A DNA stretch of 35,852 nt, taken from Guillardia theta CCMP2712. Lineage: Eukaryota; Cryptophyceae; Pyrenomonadales; Geminigeraceae. This document shows, piece by piece, positions 22,201 through 29,667 of the stretch. Numbering within the stretch: the stretch's first letter is position 1; every line of letters begins with the position of its first letter. The notes beneath the pieces were generated by a model. That model was not told where the DNA came from. It saw only the letters and a list, made by a program, of their open reading frames with translations, and did not search any database. The stretch is taken from NCBI RefSeq assembly GCF_000315625.1, contig NW_005434486.1:57783-93634 (forward strand), read 5' to 3'. Position numbers and translations under genes: made by a program.

Positions 22201-22535
22201 TTTCAATCATGATCTTTGCGCTTTCAGAAGTCGATCTGCTCTATCTTGTCAAGGTATACAGTCAGAGTGAGTCGATTCTCAATTGTGCTGGCACTCGGAT
22301 CCGTGGGGCAACTATGTCAGAGGAGACAAGAAGGTTGTTGAAACAACGAGGAGCTATCGATAGTTCAGATCCAGAGTCTGCCGACGAGGAGGAGGAGGAA
22401 GAGGAGGAGGAGGAGGAGGAGGAGGAAGAGGAAGAGGAGGAGGAGGAGGAGGAGGAGGAGGAGGAGGAGGAGGAGGAGGAGGACGACAACGAAGATGGAG
22501 ATGAAGATAAAGCAGCCCCAAAGGAGTTGAGTTGA
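16215..22535 (+). CDS. NACHT - pentapeptide-like - WD40 repeat protein (STAND/NLR-type sensor)
   Basis: This is one uninterrupted frame of 2106 residues from ATG 16215; a longer frame from 16185 has no ATG. Residues 1-200 match no domain I know and begin with a basic MKRPHDEK. The NACHT ATPase has Walker A GAAGSGKST (264-272), Walker B MLVLDGYDEL (D334, D337, E338) and VIITCRSNF (about 361). About 677-737 is a pentapeptide-like stretch (FSGLDLSAV, TNFKGANLSRVDAS). From about 745 to 2030 come roughly 28-30 WD40 blades, seen as repeated W-D/N closing motifs such as IWDLRQ, VWDVETG and LWDVKTG; this could be four seven-bladed propellers. A Glu tract and a DDNEDGDEDK tail end the protein. In fungi and bacteria such proteins oligomerise after ligand binding and trigger an N-terminal effector. 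Here the effector is unrecognised, so an immune or self-recognition role is inference. No intron is seen, unlike most neighbours. Confidence 0.88.
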   Translation: MKRPHDEKLGPSKHQKNEPKYRLVNSACLSTGNVYNLEKDADKLGLTKTSGDRYVLKGSQGLFSAVHLNDRQILWESSGPVVDADVKEILLFAAEHDQAIHVNTAVHGEEKDSKLNTQDPNSFEFLIEDYNNAKDPMFKKDFQASVHPVCDQSPPIAPHGANMIINAWCHSVSFKFAEKLDHKSGTIPLERWETLSIAARLVKALLFKPKISLMDDYIEGILEGYVEINCTATDPDDVKSKAITSADLLVQFTESNHKVLLLQGAAGSGKSTTVKKWTHQLWGQWTVGCPVPIFLILSSGKRVRDYVNERLEEQLCEDEWRRFVEFNKFMLVLDGYDELGEEVNVVKKFVEELRGSIESKVIITCRSNFLKSGGKSSTLFYPDDTGKKSLLEFWICPLSLNQARYFVESFLKQDRSSMKNHWDKEKYRNALDSKPELQKLAITPLALKLVISTLPRLCSKMNDSSEASKLTTFDLYIEHAENCFCREWFKLQKTDLVMEKIFVKEANYQHKFFQAVQAISLEMLRQGKSRLECQTSQLLLQNEPFLMSPALAAQEQAGYRLLSEYLIQKHVACKQLSEVISIEFVHENFRSFFLAKDTFERVKSYDASTQSQIEGLSIRLLNNDLETINFHAVIVQSSDEYKDKLFDIIRASRNAESEDCATVIAAANAATILTTAGVSFSGLDLSAVKICGAVLRNGIFHQTNFKGANLSRVDASYACFLETDLEETNMDGLILSEYPCFLDEADVEFNCISYSPDGKHVCYGSSGGEIWKLAFEEGGKQSLHMLGNNLGESIQKLVHGQDGETLCVASDRSVQLWNIKNETCLFTHRIFDPELLSKDLKDSILDITITNDVKYLVVSLYSGSVCVFNAKSGVLHHKLVLDNEISCSYCENNDNILHTASFSGLIQTWNLETGVCIEKNDSFQQEGTNFWFSPDGRFLAFYSNGMVHIGEVESGQLMLKIRGAMEDIEIVFFDPDGNRLACRTDSSSIEIWDLRQASCLHSFHTRDDHLSVLRWRPDGKALATGWEDGLIQVWDVETGRCVRSLEGHREEVECMSWGPDGKTLVSVSIDSPVRVWNLSEGRSFKHSHGPITTVKCLEFASDGKTLAAGCNDGTIQIWNTEDDELQQSMKGQSSTTWNPDGQTLLSLSQGEMSIWNSRSGERKKWFDRTSTDIVSSIDWSADGKIVFMCTDEHIFEFWNTKRDELQRTLTKEIKQTPQVMWSPDGKRVSHVFEDASIIDLWDLQACTELHLHNEVHEVARVFLLGSDFTMIASCVGMDKNISLLDLETKRTVRVLEGHTAEITYFTFRAESKMLASASDDCTIRIWDIESGNCLKILQKTAEEVTFLRFDELEGDVLVSGSLNGMIQVWRVDSEECLHLLEGHKDEIAYLEVSRAGKWIISESKDNTKRIWDVENNTIFRSMETISSASFLAFDPDGNRLACRTDSSSIEIWDLRQASCLHSFHTREVLLSVLRWRPDGKALATGWEDGLIQVWDVETGRCVRSLEGRRDAVQCMSWGPDGKKLACGYLQGDVRLWDVDSGEAQALETRIRVATCFKQDPGKKLVAAGSQNGVVSLWDVKTGECKEKLRGIVENFITCLSWHPNGCLLAAGDNKGLIQVWNVGESTSTPNVFEGHTEEVLMLRWSSDGTSLASTAHDMTLRVWEMSREGHGHVQAVSDARGVCLSWSPDGRHIASGWDDEALRLWEVGPQGIECSLHEPDLPQILSLSWKVDSEVFASAHGDTTIRIWNAQSKLCLRTLLHITSDVSCLSWAPCGTKLAFASDETKLEVWDVENERSLHLHDNGLSYDALACWSIDGKKITTASNGGIVQVWDVKSGLRQGASKMFVHHVSCLSWSPDRRTLAVCLRDEVVIEVWDVEQNVCKHELRGEWPSEYLSWGSAGKILISSSELGEIGVWNVDSGTCINNIDTKLMINCICCRPDGKMVVIGSQDAILQTWKTRSGQHVQTIQFHTEKIEVKSMSWGRDESILAVASSQVSIMIFALSEVDLLYLVKVYSQSESILNCAGTRIRGATMSEETRRLLKQRGAIDSSDPESADEEEEEEEEEEEEEEEEEEEEEEEEEEEEEEEEDDNEDGDEDKAAPKELS
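19131..19408 (+). repeat. Near-identical WD40 block, copy 1
   Basis: Together with 20511-20788 this is a direct repeat at an offset of exactly 1380 bp (460 codons), covering about two WD40 blades. I count about 11 base differences over roughly 265 bp. They cluster in GACGATCAT versus GAGGTTCTT and in the CACAGAGAAGAGGTGGAA segment. Flanks are unrelated at the base level. Confidence 0.95.
20511..20788 (+). repeat. Near-identical WD40 block, copy 2
   Basis: This is the second copy of the 19131-19408 block. Relative to copy 1, the protein changes are D-D-H to E-V-L after HTR, then H to R, E to D, E to A and E to Q around the GH/GR turn, and T to K at the end. Only two differences, in a Cys codon and an Arg codon, are silent. 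Confidence 0.95.
22386..22482 (+). repeat. GAG/GAA repeat encoding a Glu tract
   Basis: A run of about 32 Glu codons, mostly GAG with some GAA, sits near the C-terminus of the WD40 protein and is followed by an Asp-rich tail. It is in frame and probably variable in length between strains. Confidence 0.9.
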
Positions 22536-22686
22536 TAGATGTATAGGTACAGCTGCACAACTACGAGGCTCAGATTACCATCAATTCAAATGTAAGTTCG
22601 TTTGTTACTTCTCTACTGTTACCCTTCTCGAATCCTGTCAACAAAGAAAGCACTGTGTGATTGTTGCTATATAAATGTTGTTCTGC

Positions 22687-22878
22687 AGCAATAGAGTTGA
22701 ACTCAACCTCTGGTAACCCTGCAACTTTAATATTCAGTCTCCATGCTGTTATGTCAGTCCAACTTTAATATTCAGTCTCCATGCTGTTATGTCAGTTCAG
22801 AAGCGAACTGACATAACAGCATGGAGACTGAATATTAAAGTTGCAGGGTTACCAGAGGTTGAGTTGAACTCTATTGCT
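22687..22878 (+). repeat. Perfect foldback (inverted repeat) with duplicated arm downstream of NACHT-WD40
   Basis: The left arm 22687-22758 and right arm 22807-22878 are reverse complements over 72 bp with one mismatch (GAGTTG versus GAGTTC). Between them, 22760-22798 is a second copy of the inner left arm and pairs without mismatch with 22805-22843: a 39-bp stem with the six-base loop AGAAGC. Two alternative hairpins therefore compete for the same right arm. It starts about 150 bp after the stop codon and could be in the 3' UTR. It could be a miniature element, a small-RNA precursor or a replication or assembly artefact. Confidence 0.92.
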
Positions 22879-22879
22879 A

Positions 22880-24181
22880 TATCAGTTTGCCCTTGGTCTT
22901 CATGCAAAATGCCTTGAAGAAACAAGACGATCTGTTCTTCCTCTTCCTCCTCCTTCTTCCTGCCCCATCTTTGCCCTCCGTTTGCTAAGCCACAGCCAAG
23001 TCAGTGATATTTCCTCGAGGCTGAGCCAGCTTTCTCGTCCTCGGTAGAGTCAAGCTTGACTCGCTTCCTCTCAGCTCGCGTCAGTGCAGTATGTCACCGT
23101 ATGGCAGTACAGACAGCAATCTTCGCTGCTCAAGATGCATCCTCGCCAATCCAAGTCACAGAGCAGCACTGCAGGCACACTGAGTTCAGATCCGCTTTGA
23201 TGCTTGACAGGGGTGGTGTTGATGATTGAAGCTGAAGGATGCTTCCATGCTATCATGGTCTCACAAAGACGAGCTCAAGTTTGTGGTTGCAGTAGAGGCA
23301 CTACAAGAGCCGGTGAGACAAGAGGAGGCGGAGAGAGCCTCTGCAGGTGATACATCATAGCGGTCCTCTCTCCTCACCACCACCTACTCGAGCACCTTCT
23401 TCCAACCCTCACGCCCTCCGAGTCCCTCACGCCCTCCTCCCTCCCGCCCTCCTCCTCCTTCTCCTGTCCTCCTGCTCCTCCTCCCTTTCTCCTCCCTTTC
23501 TCCTGCAGGCTCCTCTTCTTCGCTTGAAGCCAGTCAGCATCGTCCCGTCCATGTACAAGACCAGGTACCCGCCGCCGGATGACGACTTTTTTGAAAGAGA
23601 GAAGGACAGGGTAGTCATTCTGAAGGGGTGGGGTGTATCAGGGCGTTTCTGCAACCGGTCACCAACTACAATTATTCTTAGAAAAAGGGGGTGGGGGTAC
23701 TTTGACAGTTAAATATTCACCTTTTGGGGTGGGTTATAGAGGTCACTGGATAGGGTGGGTACTATGGAATACTTGACTTAAACTTTTGAGGAAACCAAAC
23801 TTGAGGAATAAGTACCCCCACCCTCCCATGTAGATTCAACAAGGGAAAGTTGAGAAAACAAACTTTCTTTGCGAAGGGTTCCTTGGTAGTGCAGAATTAA
23901 TTAGTAATCTACTCGAGAAATCGTTGCTGCAGGTCCACCTTCAATGAGTCCACATTCTGTCTTACCCTACCCCTGCGATCCCTGAGGCATCGTTTTGAAA
24001 AGTTCCCCCGATCCGGCGACTTTGGGGTGTAACTTAGGGGTGGGGTAGGTGAAGTTAACATGGGGGGTAGTCTGAGGGGCTCATGAGTCAAATTCCGATA
24101 GTGTAGGTAGGGGTAGTCGTGGGAGACAGGAGGGGTGGTAGTACGAAAACGCTGGGGCCAAGAGGGAATTCAGATCGCAAA
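22880..24181. other. Intergenic region with C/T-rich and G-tract-rich parts
   Basis: No gene is supported. About 23370-23520 is C/T-rich (CTCCTCC runs) and about 23620-24130 is an island of G-tracts followed by T/TA (GGGGTGGGGTG, GGGTGGGGGTAC, ATAGGGTGGGTAC, GGGGTGGGGTAGG). The right end is just upstream of the secreted-protein gene and may contain its promoter. Confidence 0.45.
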
Positions 24182-25449
24182 ATGCACAAGGCGTTGGGAT
24201 TAGTAGCGCTGGGAATGGTGGGGATGCTGGTGCAGACGAGGGCAGACTATGTGGTGAAGAGGTATGAGTTCACAAGAACCGCTCCTGCTCCAAACACCAA
24301 GTACGCTCAAGGATCGATAGAGCATCACTGTATCCTGTTCAACGGCAACAACCCAGTTTCAGTCGTGGGTACCTACGGAATGTGAGATTCGTGTCTATGT
24401 TGCGCCTTGGAGGGATCATGCTGTGCTCAAAATTATGATCATGTGATGGAAAATGCATGCAAGTGCTCTGATCTCTTCTTTCCTCGCTCCTCTACTTCCT
24501 TTCTGCTCGCTGCTTTGTTTGATGTCATAATGACCATTCTCGTTGGCAGGTACGGATACTTTGAGGGATCCTTCAAGTTGAACGACAAGAAAGCTCTTAT
24601 CAACTGGTATGAGACTTCAACAACCTCCGATGGCAAGTTGAAGCCAACTGTTGGCTCTGGTTGGATAGTCTACAACGAAACCTTTGATTTCCTCCAAGGA
24701 GGGATTGGTGGAAGCGCCTTGACTGGCTCCTATGGGACGTTCGTTACGCTCGCAGCCAACTCGGGCACCCTCAAGATTGACTCCACCAACACTGCAGCAG
24801 CTGAAGACTTCAGCAAGAACTGCCTCCTGGCACGCTCCAGCACTTCCGTGTCGTGGGAAAGTAGGATGGGAACTTTTCTTCCAAGCACTACGGCCAACTA
24901 CTTTAGCGCTGGAGGAACCCTTGATGAAAGGCAGAAGATGCAGGCACTTGCTAGCACCTACTGGAAGAGCGAACAGGTTTGTCCTGCCGTCTTGCACGAC
25001 CAGGAGCTCGATGCTGACTACATGCACAGGGTGAAAACAACATCTGCGTCAATCATCTCAACGTGAACGCCAAGTACAAGTACACCTACTCCAAGGAGGA
25101 AGCCGACAACACCATCAAGGCAGGAGACGTTGAGACGGGAACCTACGGCGCAGATTCGATCGCGTTGAAGGCGGCGGCTGGCGATGGGATGGTGGGAACT
25201 TGGAAGGCAGAGACTGGGCCTGTCAAGGGCTCAACCGGCACAAACTTGTATCTTGTACAACCAGGCGCAAATGGAGCACAGCTGCTTGGATTCTACTGCG
25301 CTGTGGATGACAAGAATGTGAGGACTGGTTGCTACAATGAGCTTTACTCGTACAGTGCAGCGGAGACTTGTAGCGGAGCTGGGTTCAACAGGCCGGGCTT
25401 GCTGGGCTCGCTCGTCCTCGCAGTCGTTGCTCTCGCGATGGCCCGTTGA
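24182..25449 (+). CDS. Secreted protein of unknown family, paralogue A, possibly GPI- or membrane-anchored
   Basis: Three exons (24182-24381, 24550-24976, 25030-25449) give 348 residues. The start at ATG 24182 opens a signal peptide (MHKALGLVALGMVGMLVQTRA). The mature part has conserved pieces shared with the gene at 25662-26925: IEHHCILF, VVGTYG, GYFEG, NWYET, NCLL, GDVETG, LYLVQP and FYC, with about six matching cysteines. The C-terminus is a small-residue hydrophobic stretch (GLLGSLVLAVVALAMAR) after a Pro/Gly spacer, fitting a GPI signal or tail anchor. I do not recognise the family. The two introns are phase 2 and phase 0, at the same protein positions as in the paralogue. The 3' end faces the paralogue's 3' end. 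Confidence 0.82.
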
Positions 25450-25604
25450 GCGCTGATGTAGAAGTTCGAGCATCTCTACCTGCTCTTGTTCTATGAGAGG
25501 CGGGGGGAGAGGAAGGACGGGAGGCTGTTGAACCCACACAAGATTCATGCTCAATCAGATGAAGAGACAGAGACCAGTATGAACAACGTGTGGGGTGAGA
25601 TCTT

Positions 25605-25610
25605 AATAAA
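25605..25610 (+). terminator. Candidate polyadenylation signal AATAAA
   Basis: AATAAA lies 155 bp after the stop of the plus-strand secreted-protein gene and 52 bp before the stop of the convergent gene. It would give the plus-strand transcript a short 3' UTR. Whether this lineage uses AATAAA is not established from the sequence. Confidence 0.3.
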
Positions 25611-25661
25611 GACTTGTTAACATCTTCGAGAACATCCAACTATCAAACCATGGTCCCAGGC

Positions 25662-26925
25662 TCAATATCCAGCCAACACTCCGCGCGCCCAGCAGCAAGC
25701 AACAACCATCAAGAGTAAGACAGAGCTTGATCCCGTCCGGCATGTTCCGCACGTCACCTTCTCCTTGTACTTGTACAGCATGTCGAAGCACTTGAGCCGG
25801 ATCTTCTTGGAGTTTGTGATGCAGTAGTACCCTATCATCTGCGGCCCGCTCCCCTGCTGGGGTTGGATGAGGTACACGAACGGCCCCGTCTGGCCCATGT
25901 TGGGCCCGTCCTGGGCCATCCACTGACCGATGACGCCGTTGCCGACCGTGCCGGAGAAGGCGATGGAGTTGGGCGCGAAGATCCCGGTCTCCCTGTCGCC
26001 AGGCCGAGCAGTGTCAGTCTGATCCTTCTCGCTGAAGATGTGGATGTAGGAGGACTGCAGGTTGTAGACGTCTTTGCAGAAGGAGATTTTGCCCTGCGAT
26101 GACATCAGCAGTAGCATGAAGGTGTGCTGAAGAGAGCGCGAGGAAGGGAGGAATGCGGAACAGAACGGGAGGAAGGTAGCGAAGCAGAGAGACGGGGAGG
26201 GGATAGCGTGAGACGACGAGATCAAGTGCAAGGAGCATGCCTGATCTCCCTCAAAGATGGTTCCGTCAAAGCCAGGAAGCAAATCCCTGGCGGTGCTGGT
26301 AGGAGCGAGGTTGAAGAACGCGTCTTTCTTCTCAGTTCCCATCACATCCTGCCACGTCTTCCTGTCAGGCAGGACCAGGAGGCAGTTGCTGAGGAAATCA
26401 GGACGATAATCGGGGTCTTCAGAAGTCTTCTTCATGACTCCTTTCACTGAGATCCACTCCACGTACGAATCCAGTGAGTCGTACATCCCGGCTGTATTGC
26501 ATCCTCCCTCAACGCTGGAGTAGTTCGATGCATAGATCAGCCAGGCACCCCCGCTCGACGTCACGAGCTCCCAGTCCTCGCTAGTGGCAGTCTCGTACCA
26601 GTTCACCATGGCGTTCCTGGTGTTCGCCTGGAACGTACCCTCGAAGTATCCGAACCTGCAACAAGTTACCTTTGAACAGCACATCCGTAGCTAGAGCTGC
26701 CTCCCGCCCTCCTCCTGCCACTGACCTTCCGTATGTCCCAACGACGCTGATTGGAGAGTTATCGTCCGCAAAGAGGATGCAGTGATGTTCCACCGTGCCC
26801 TCTGGGTAGTTGATGTTCCTGGTTTCGTCCTTGAGCTCATACTCGTACCTCCTTACGATGACTGCTGCTGTGTACGAGGCACGGAGGGACAGGAGAAGAA
26901 GAGCTTTCAGCAAACTGCTCCGCAT
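25662..26925 (-). CDS. Secreted protein of unknown family, paralogue B
   Basis: Three exons (26925-26726, 26655-26241, 26093-25662) give 348 residues, the same as paralogue A. The chosen start at 26925 opens a signal peptide (MRSSLLKALLLLSLRASYTAA). Shared blocks are VEHHCILF, VVGTYG, GYFEG, NWYET, NCLL, GDRETG, VYLIQP and YYC. The C-terminus is hydrophobic (SSSVLLLMVVACC) but ends in WARGVLAGY. The second intron (26094-26240, 147 nt) sits exactly where paralogue A has a GT-AG intron but starts with GC (CAG then GCATGC). It is in frame and stop-free, so read-through would add 49 residues rich in Ser/Leu. The pyrimidine tract before TCATCGCAG supports splicing. The 3' end is 212 bp from that of paralogue A. 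Confidence 0.8.
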
Positions 26926-27494
26926 GAAGACAAGCTGAAGCCAGCAGGGGTCGAAGGGCTGCACTCCTTTGGCCTTCTCAACCCCTACAGTCCTATGTCA
27001 GCGCAAAAATGAACATGAACACGTCGATCCCTTTCCTTCCCTATCATACCATACGAGATTATCTAAGCTCCATCGAAAGAAGAAAATCACAGATGATCTC
27101 ATATGATACGATAGGGACCATCGAATGATCAAAGTCACGGTGAGAGTTCTCAACTCTGGTCAAGTACAAATCTGTCATCATCATCGCTCCTGCCCCTGCT
27201 CCTGCCCCTGCTGCATCTGTTGCTGCTGCTGCTGCTGCTCCTTCTGATCCTGATCCTGATCCTGATCCTGATCCTGATCCTGATCCTGATCCTGATCCTG
27301 ATCCTGACTGATCCCCTTGCCTCTGCTCCAGCTGCTGCTCCTGCCCCTGCTACTGATGCTCCTGCCCCTGACACTGTACCTGATCCTTATCCTGATCCTC
27401 CTGTTCCTGCGGAGTCCTGCTCCTACATTTGATCCTGCACCTTTACCTGATTCTGCTCCTTCTTCTTCTCTTACTCATGTTTCCTGCTCATGTC

Positions 27495-27533
<39 letters not shown>

Positions 27534-27765
27534 TCTCTTGCACCTGCACCTTCACCTTCACCTGCCCCTGCTCCTGCCCCTGCTCCTGCTCTTGCCCTTG
27601 CCCATGTTCCTGCCCATGTTCCCTCTCCTCTTGCCCCTCCTGCTCCTCTTGACGCTAACTCTAATAATGCCGGCGTCAGTCAAACGATCAGATCACTGCT
27701 AGCCCCCATCCCCGCTCATCCCAGTTCACCTTTTGTGTCCGGTTTTGTGTCGCCATTTTGCCGCT
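26926..27765. other. Intergenic region with simple repeats upstream of the DUF1995-WW gene
   Basis: About 27000-27170 is ordinary sequence with no gene. About 27175-27660 is dominated by CCTGCT, TGATCC and TGCTCC repeats. Their open frames (Leu/Ile/Asp or Pro/Ala repeats) are compositional. The end must include the 5' region of the next gene. Confidence 0.6.
27245..27306 (+). repeat. TGATCC hexanucleotide tandem repeat
   Basis: About ten consecutive TGATCC units without interruption, within a longer CTGCTCC-rich tract. It lies in intergenic DNA and is likely length-variable. Confidence 0.9.
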
Positions 27766-29341
27766 ATGCACACGATGCTCGTAGCGACAGCGATGGCGGC
27801 GCTGATATCGACCGCTTCCTCCTTCCTCCTTCCTCCTCCTCCGTCCACTCTAACATCAACCTCTTCCTCGTTCTCTCCACTCGTACCCTCCTCTTCTCTT
27901 CGCCAGTTTCCCTTGTCACCTAACCTCGCCTCGGATTGTAGAATGCGGATTTCAGGGCGGGGGTCTCCAGGCAGGTGGAGCATGGCAGTAGGAGAGATGA
28001 AGGAGCTGGAGTTTGCGTTCTCATCAGGATCCGGCCTTGACACAGTGCAAAGATGTCTGCAAGCCGCCATCAGAGATGGGAAGAAAGTTCTCGAGCTCGA
28101 GGTCCCAACGACGGATAGGTTCAAGGATGCGGCTTTGAATCAGATCTATCAAGCGAATACTCTCTACGCCAGAGAGCTTGTCCGTATGTTCTTGCAGCCA
28201 AGTGAGCTGTGCATGGTGTTCCCAGGTTGATCATCGTTGGAGAGGACGGAGGAGACTGACGATGATCGTCCAGACCCATCCGAAGCTCGCATCGCGTTCG
28301 AGGAGTATGGCAGTCAGGTCCCGTTCTCTCTCTCCAGCCTCAGCAAACCGAAGCAGCAAGAGGATCGAGTGAACAAGTACCTTGTGATGCATCCTGTGTT
28401 CGACGTGCGCGAGTACATCCAGATGGACGAGCTGTACATGAGTGAAGTTGCCCCCAAAGACGCTGCAATGATCATCTTCAACGGCGACCTCTTCAAGATG
28501 CGCAGTGGAGGAATCGGGGGATACTACCCTGACTTCTTTTTTCCCAAGCTTGCTCAAGTGAGGAGGCGATTCATGCCGATGGTTGAGACTGGTGAACACT
28601 CCTCCTCCCTTCCTCCTCCCCTCCTCCTTCCTCGCTACCTGTCTACTTGTCCTCGCAGTTGTTCCCTCCCCTCTCCTTCCTTCTGCTCCCCTCACTCCTC
28701 TCCTTCCTTCCCCTCCCATCTCCATTCTTCCCCTTCCCGCTCCTCCTTCCTCTCTCCCCCTCACCTTTCTGGGCAGCTTACTACCTGAGAGTCTTCCGTG
28801 GGCCGCCGGTAGGAGCTCTGTAAGCTAAAATGCGCAGGAGTGCGATGCTGGTGACTCGCTTCCTCCTTGGCAGGTACCGCGAGTATCCCGGGCCATGGCA
28901 GATCCTCCGAGCCGTCAATGGGGGCAGGTGAGCGATTGGCGGGGCATGAGGAGGAGGACGGGGGAGGGCGGGGAGAGGACGAGGAATTGGAAGAGGAACA
29001 GGAAAGAGAAGAGGACGAGAAAGAGCAAGGAGGCAAAGACAACGAGGATGAAGCGGAAGCGGAAGAGGAAGAGGAAGAGGAAGAGGAAGAGGAAGCGGAG
29101 TATTCACGAAGGATCTGGCAGGTTTGAGGTGCTATGGGAGCAGCAGCAGCAAGAGCCTCCCAAGCAAGAGTTTGTCCTCCGCGTGCTCCAGTCCGCGGGC
29201 CCCCCGCCTGTGATGACTAAGCCGAGCGAGGAGGAGAATCTGCCGGAGGGATGGAAGTCAGCAGTGGATCAGGAGACGGGCAAGGTGTACTACTACAACG
29301 CTAACACAGGAGAGTCTACGTGGGAGCCACCTGCTGTCTAG
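27766..29341 (+). CDS. Plastid-targeted DUF1995-like protein with C-terminal WW domain
   Basis: The N-terminus from ATG 27766 is a signal peptide (MLVATAMAALISTASS) directly followed by Phe and a Ser/Pro-rich stretch, the bipartite leader used for complex plastids. The body fits DUF1995, a family found in cyanobacteria and plastids (plant LPA3 helps assemble photosystem II): KKVLELEVP near the start, IIFNGDLF, GGYYPDFFFPKLAQVRRRF, YYLRVFRG and YPGPWQILRAV. The last exon ends in a WW domain (LPEGWKSAVDQ, VYYYNANTGES, TWEPP). Likely exons are about 27766-28180, about 28240-28592, 28780-28811, about 28880-28928 and about 29120-29341. The first intron is not settled: with donor GTATGT at 28181 and acceptor CCCAG, a TGA follows immediately in the frame used downstream. 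A different acceptor or an indel is needed. The gene is probably real but the model is provisional. Confidence 0.65.
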
Positions 29342-29667
29342 TAAAGTTGTCTTCTCTGCATCTTGACCATATAGATCTTCAAAATCCTGTAACGAAGGTT
29401 TTCTTCTTTATGGAGCAAGTGGTTTAGAGATAGATAGGGGATGTATGATGTTATGGCTGTCGAATGCGTCAAACTCCGGAAACTCGAAAAAATGTTTGCT
29501 TCGAGCGATACTGAGCATTTGCAAAATTTGGTGTAAGAAACATGTGGAGTGGGAGCAAACATGTTTGGCTAACACCTTTTGTTCATAGAATGCAGTAGAA
29601 ACAATCTTCAAGTCTATGTTCAACACTTCCAAACATCCTCCATCCTCCTCATTCCCCACTTCTCCTC
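29342..29667. other. Convergent 3' region
   Basis: This lies between the stop of the DUF1995-WW gene and that of the minus-strand membrane protein. It is A/T-richer than its flanks and presumably holds both 3' UTRs. I see no gene. Confidence 0.6.

Noticed and set aside
22262-22560. Ser- and Pro-rich minus-strand frames at the WD40 gene end
   Set aside because: They are complements of the GAG repeat that encodes the Glu tract.
27220-27923. Long frames of Leu/Ile, Pro/Ala or Arg/Ile repeats
   Set aside because: Simple TGATCC and TGCTCC repeats stay open in several frames at once; no start context or domain.
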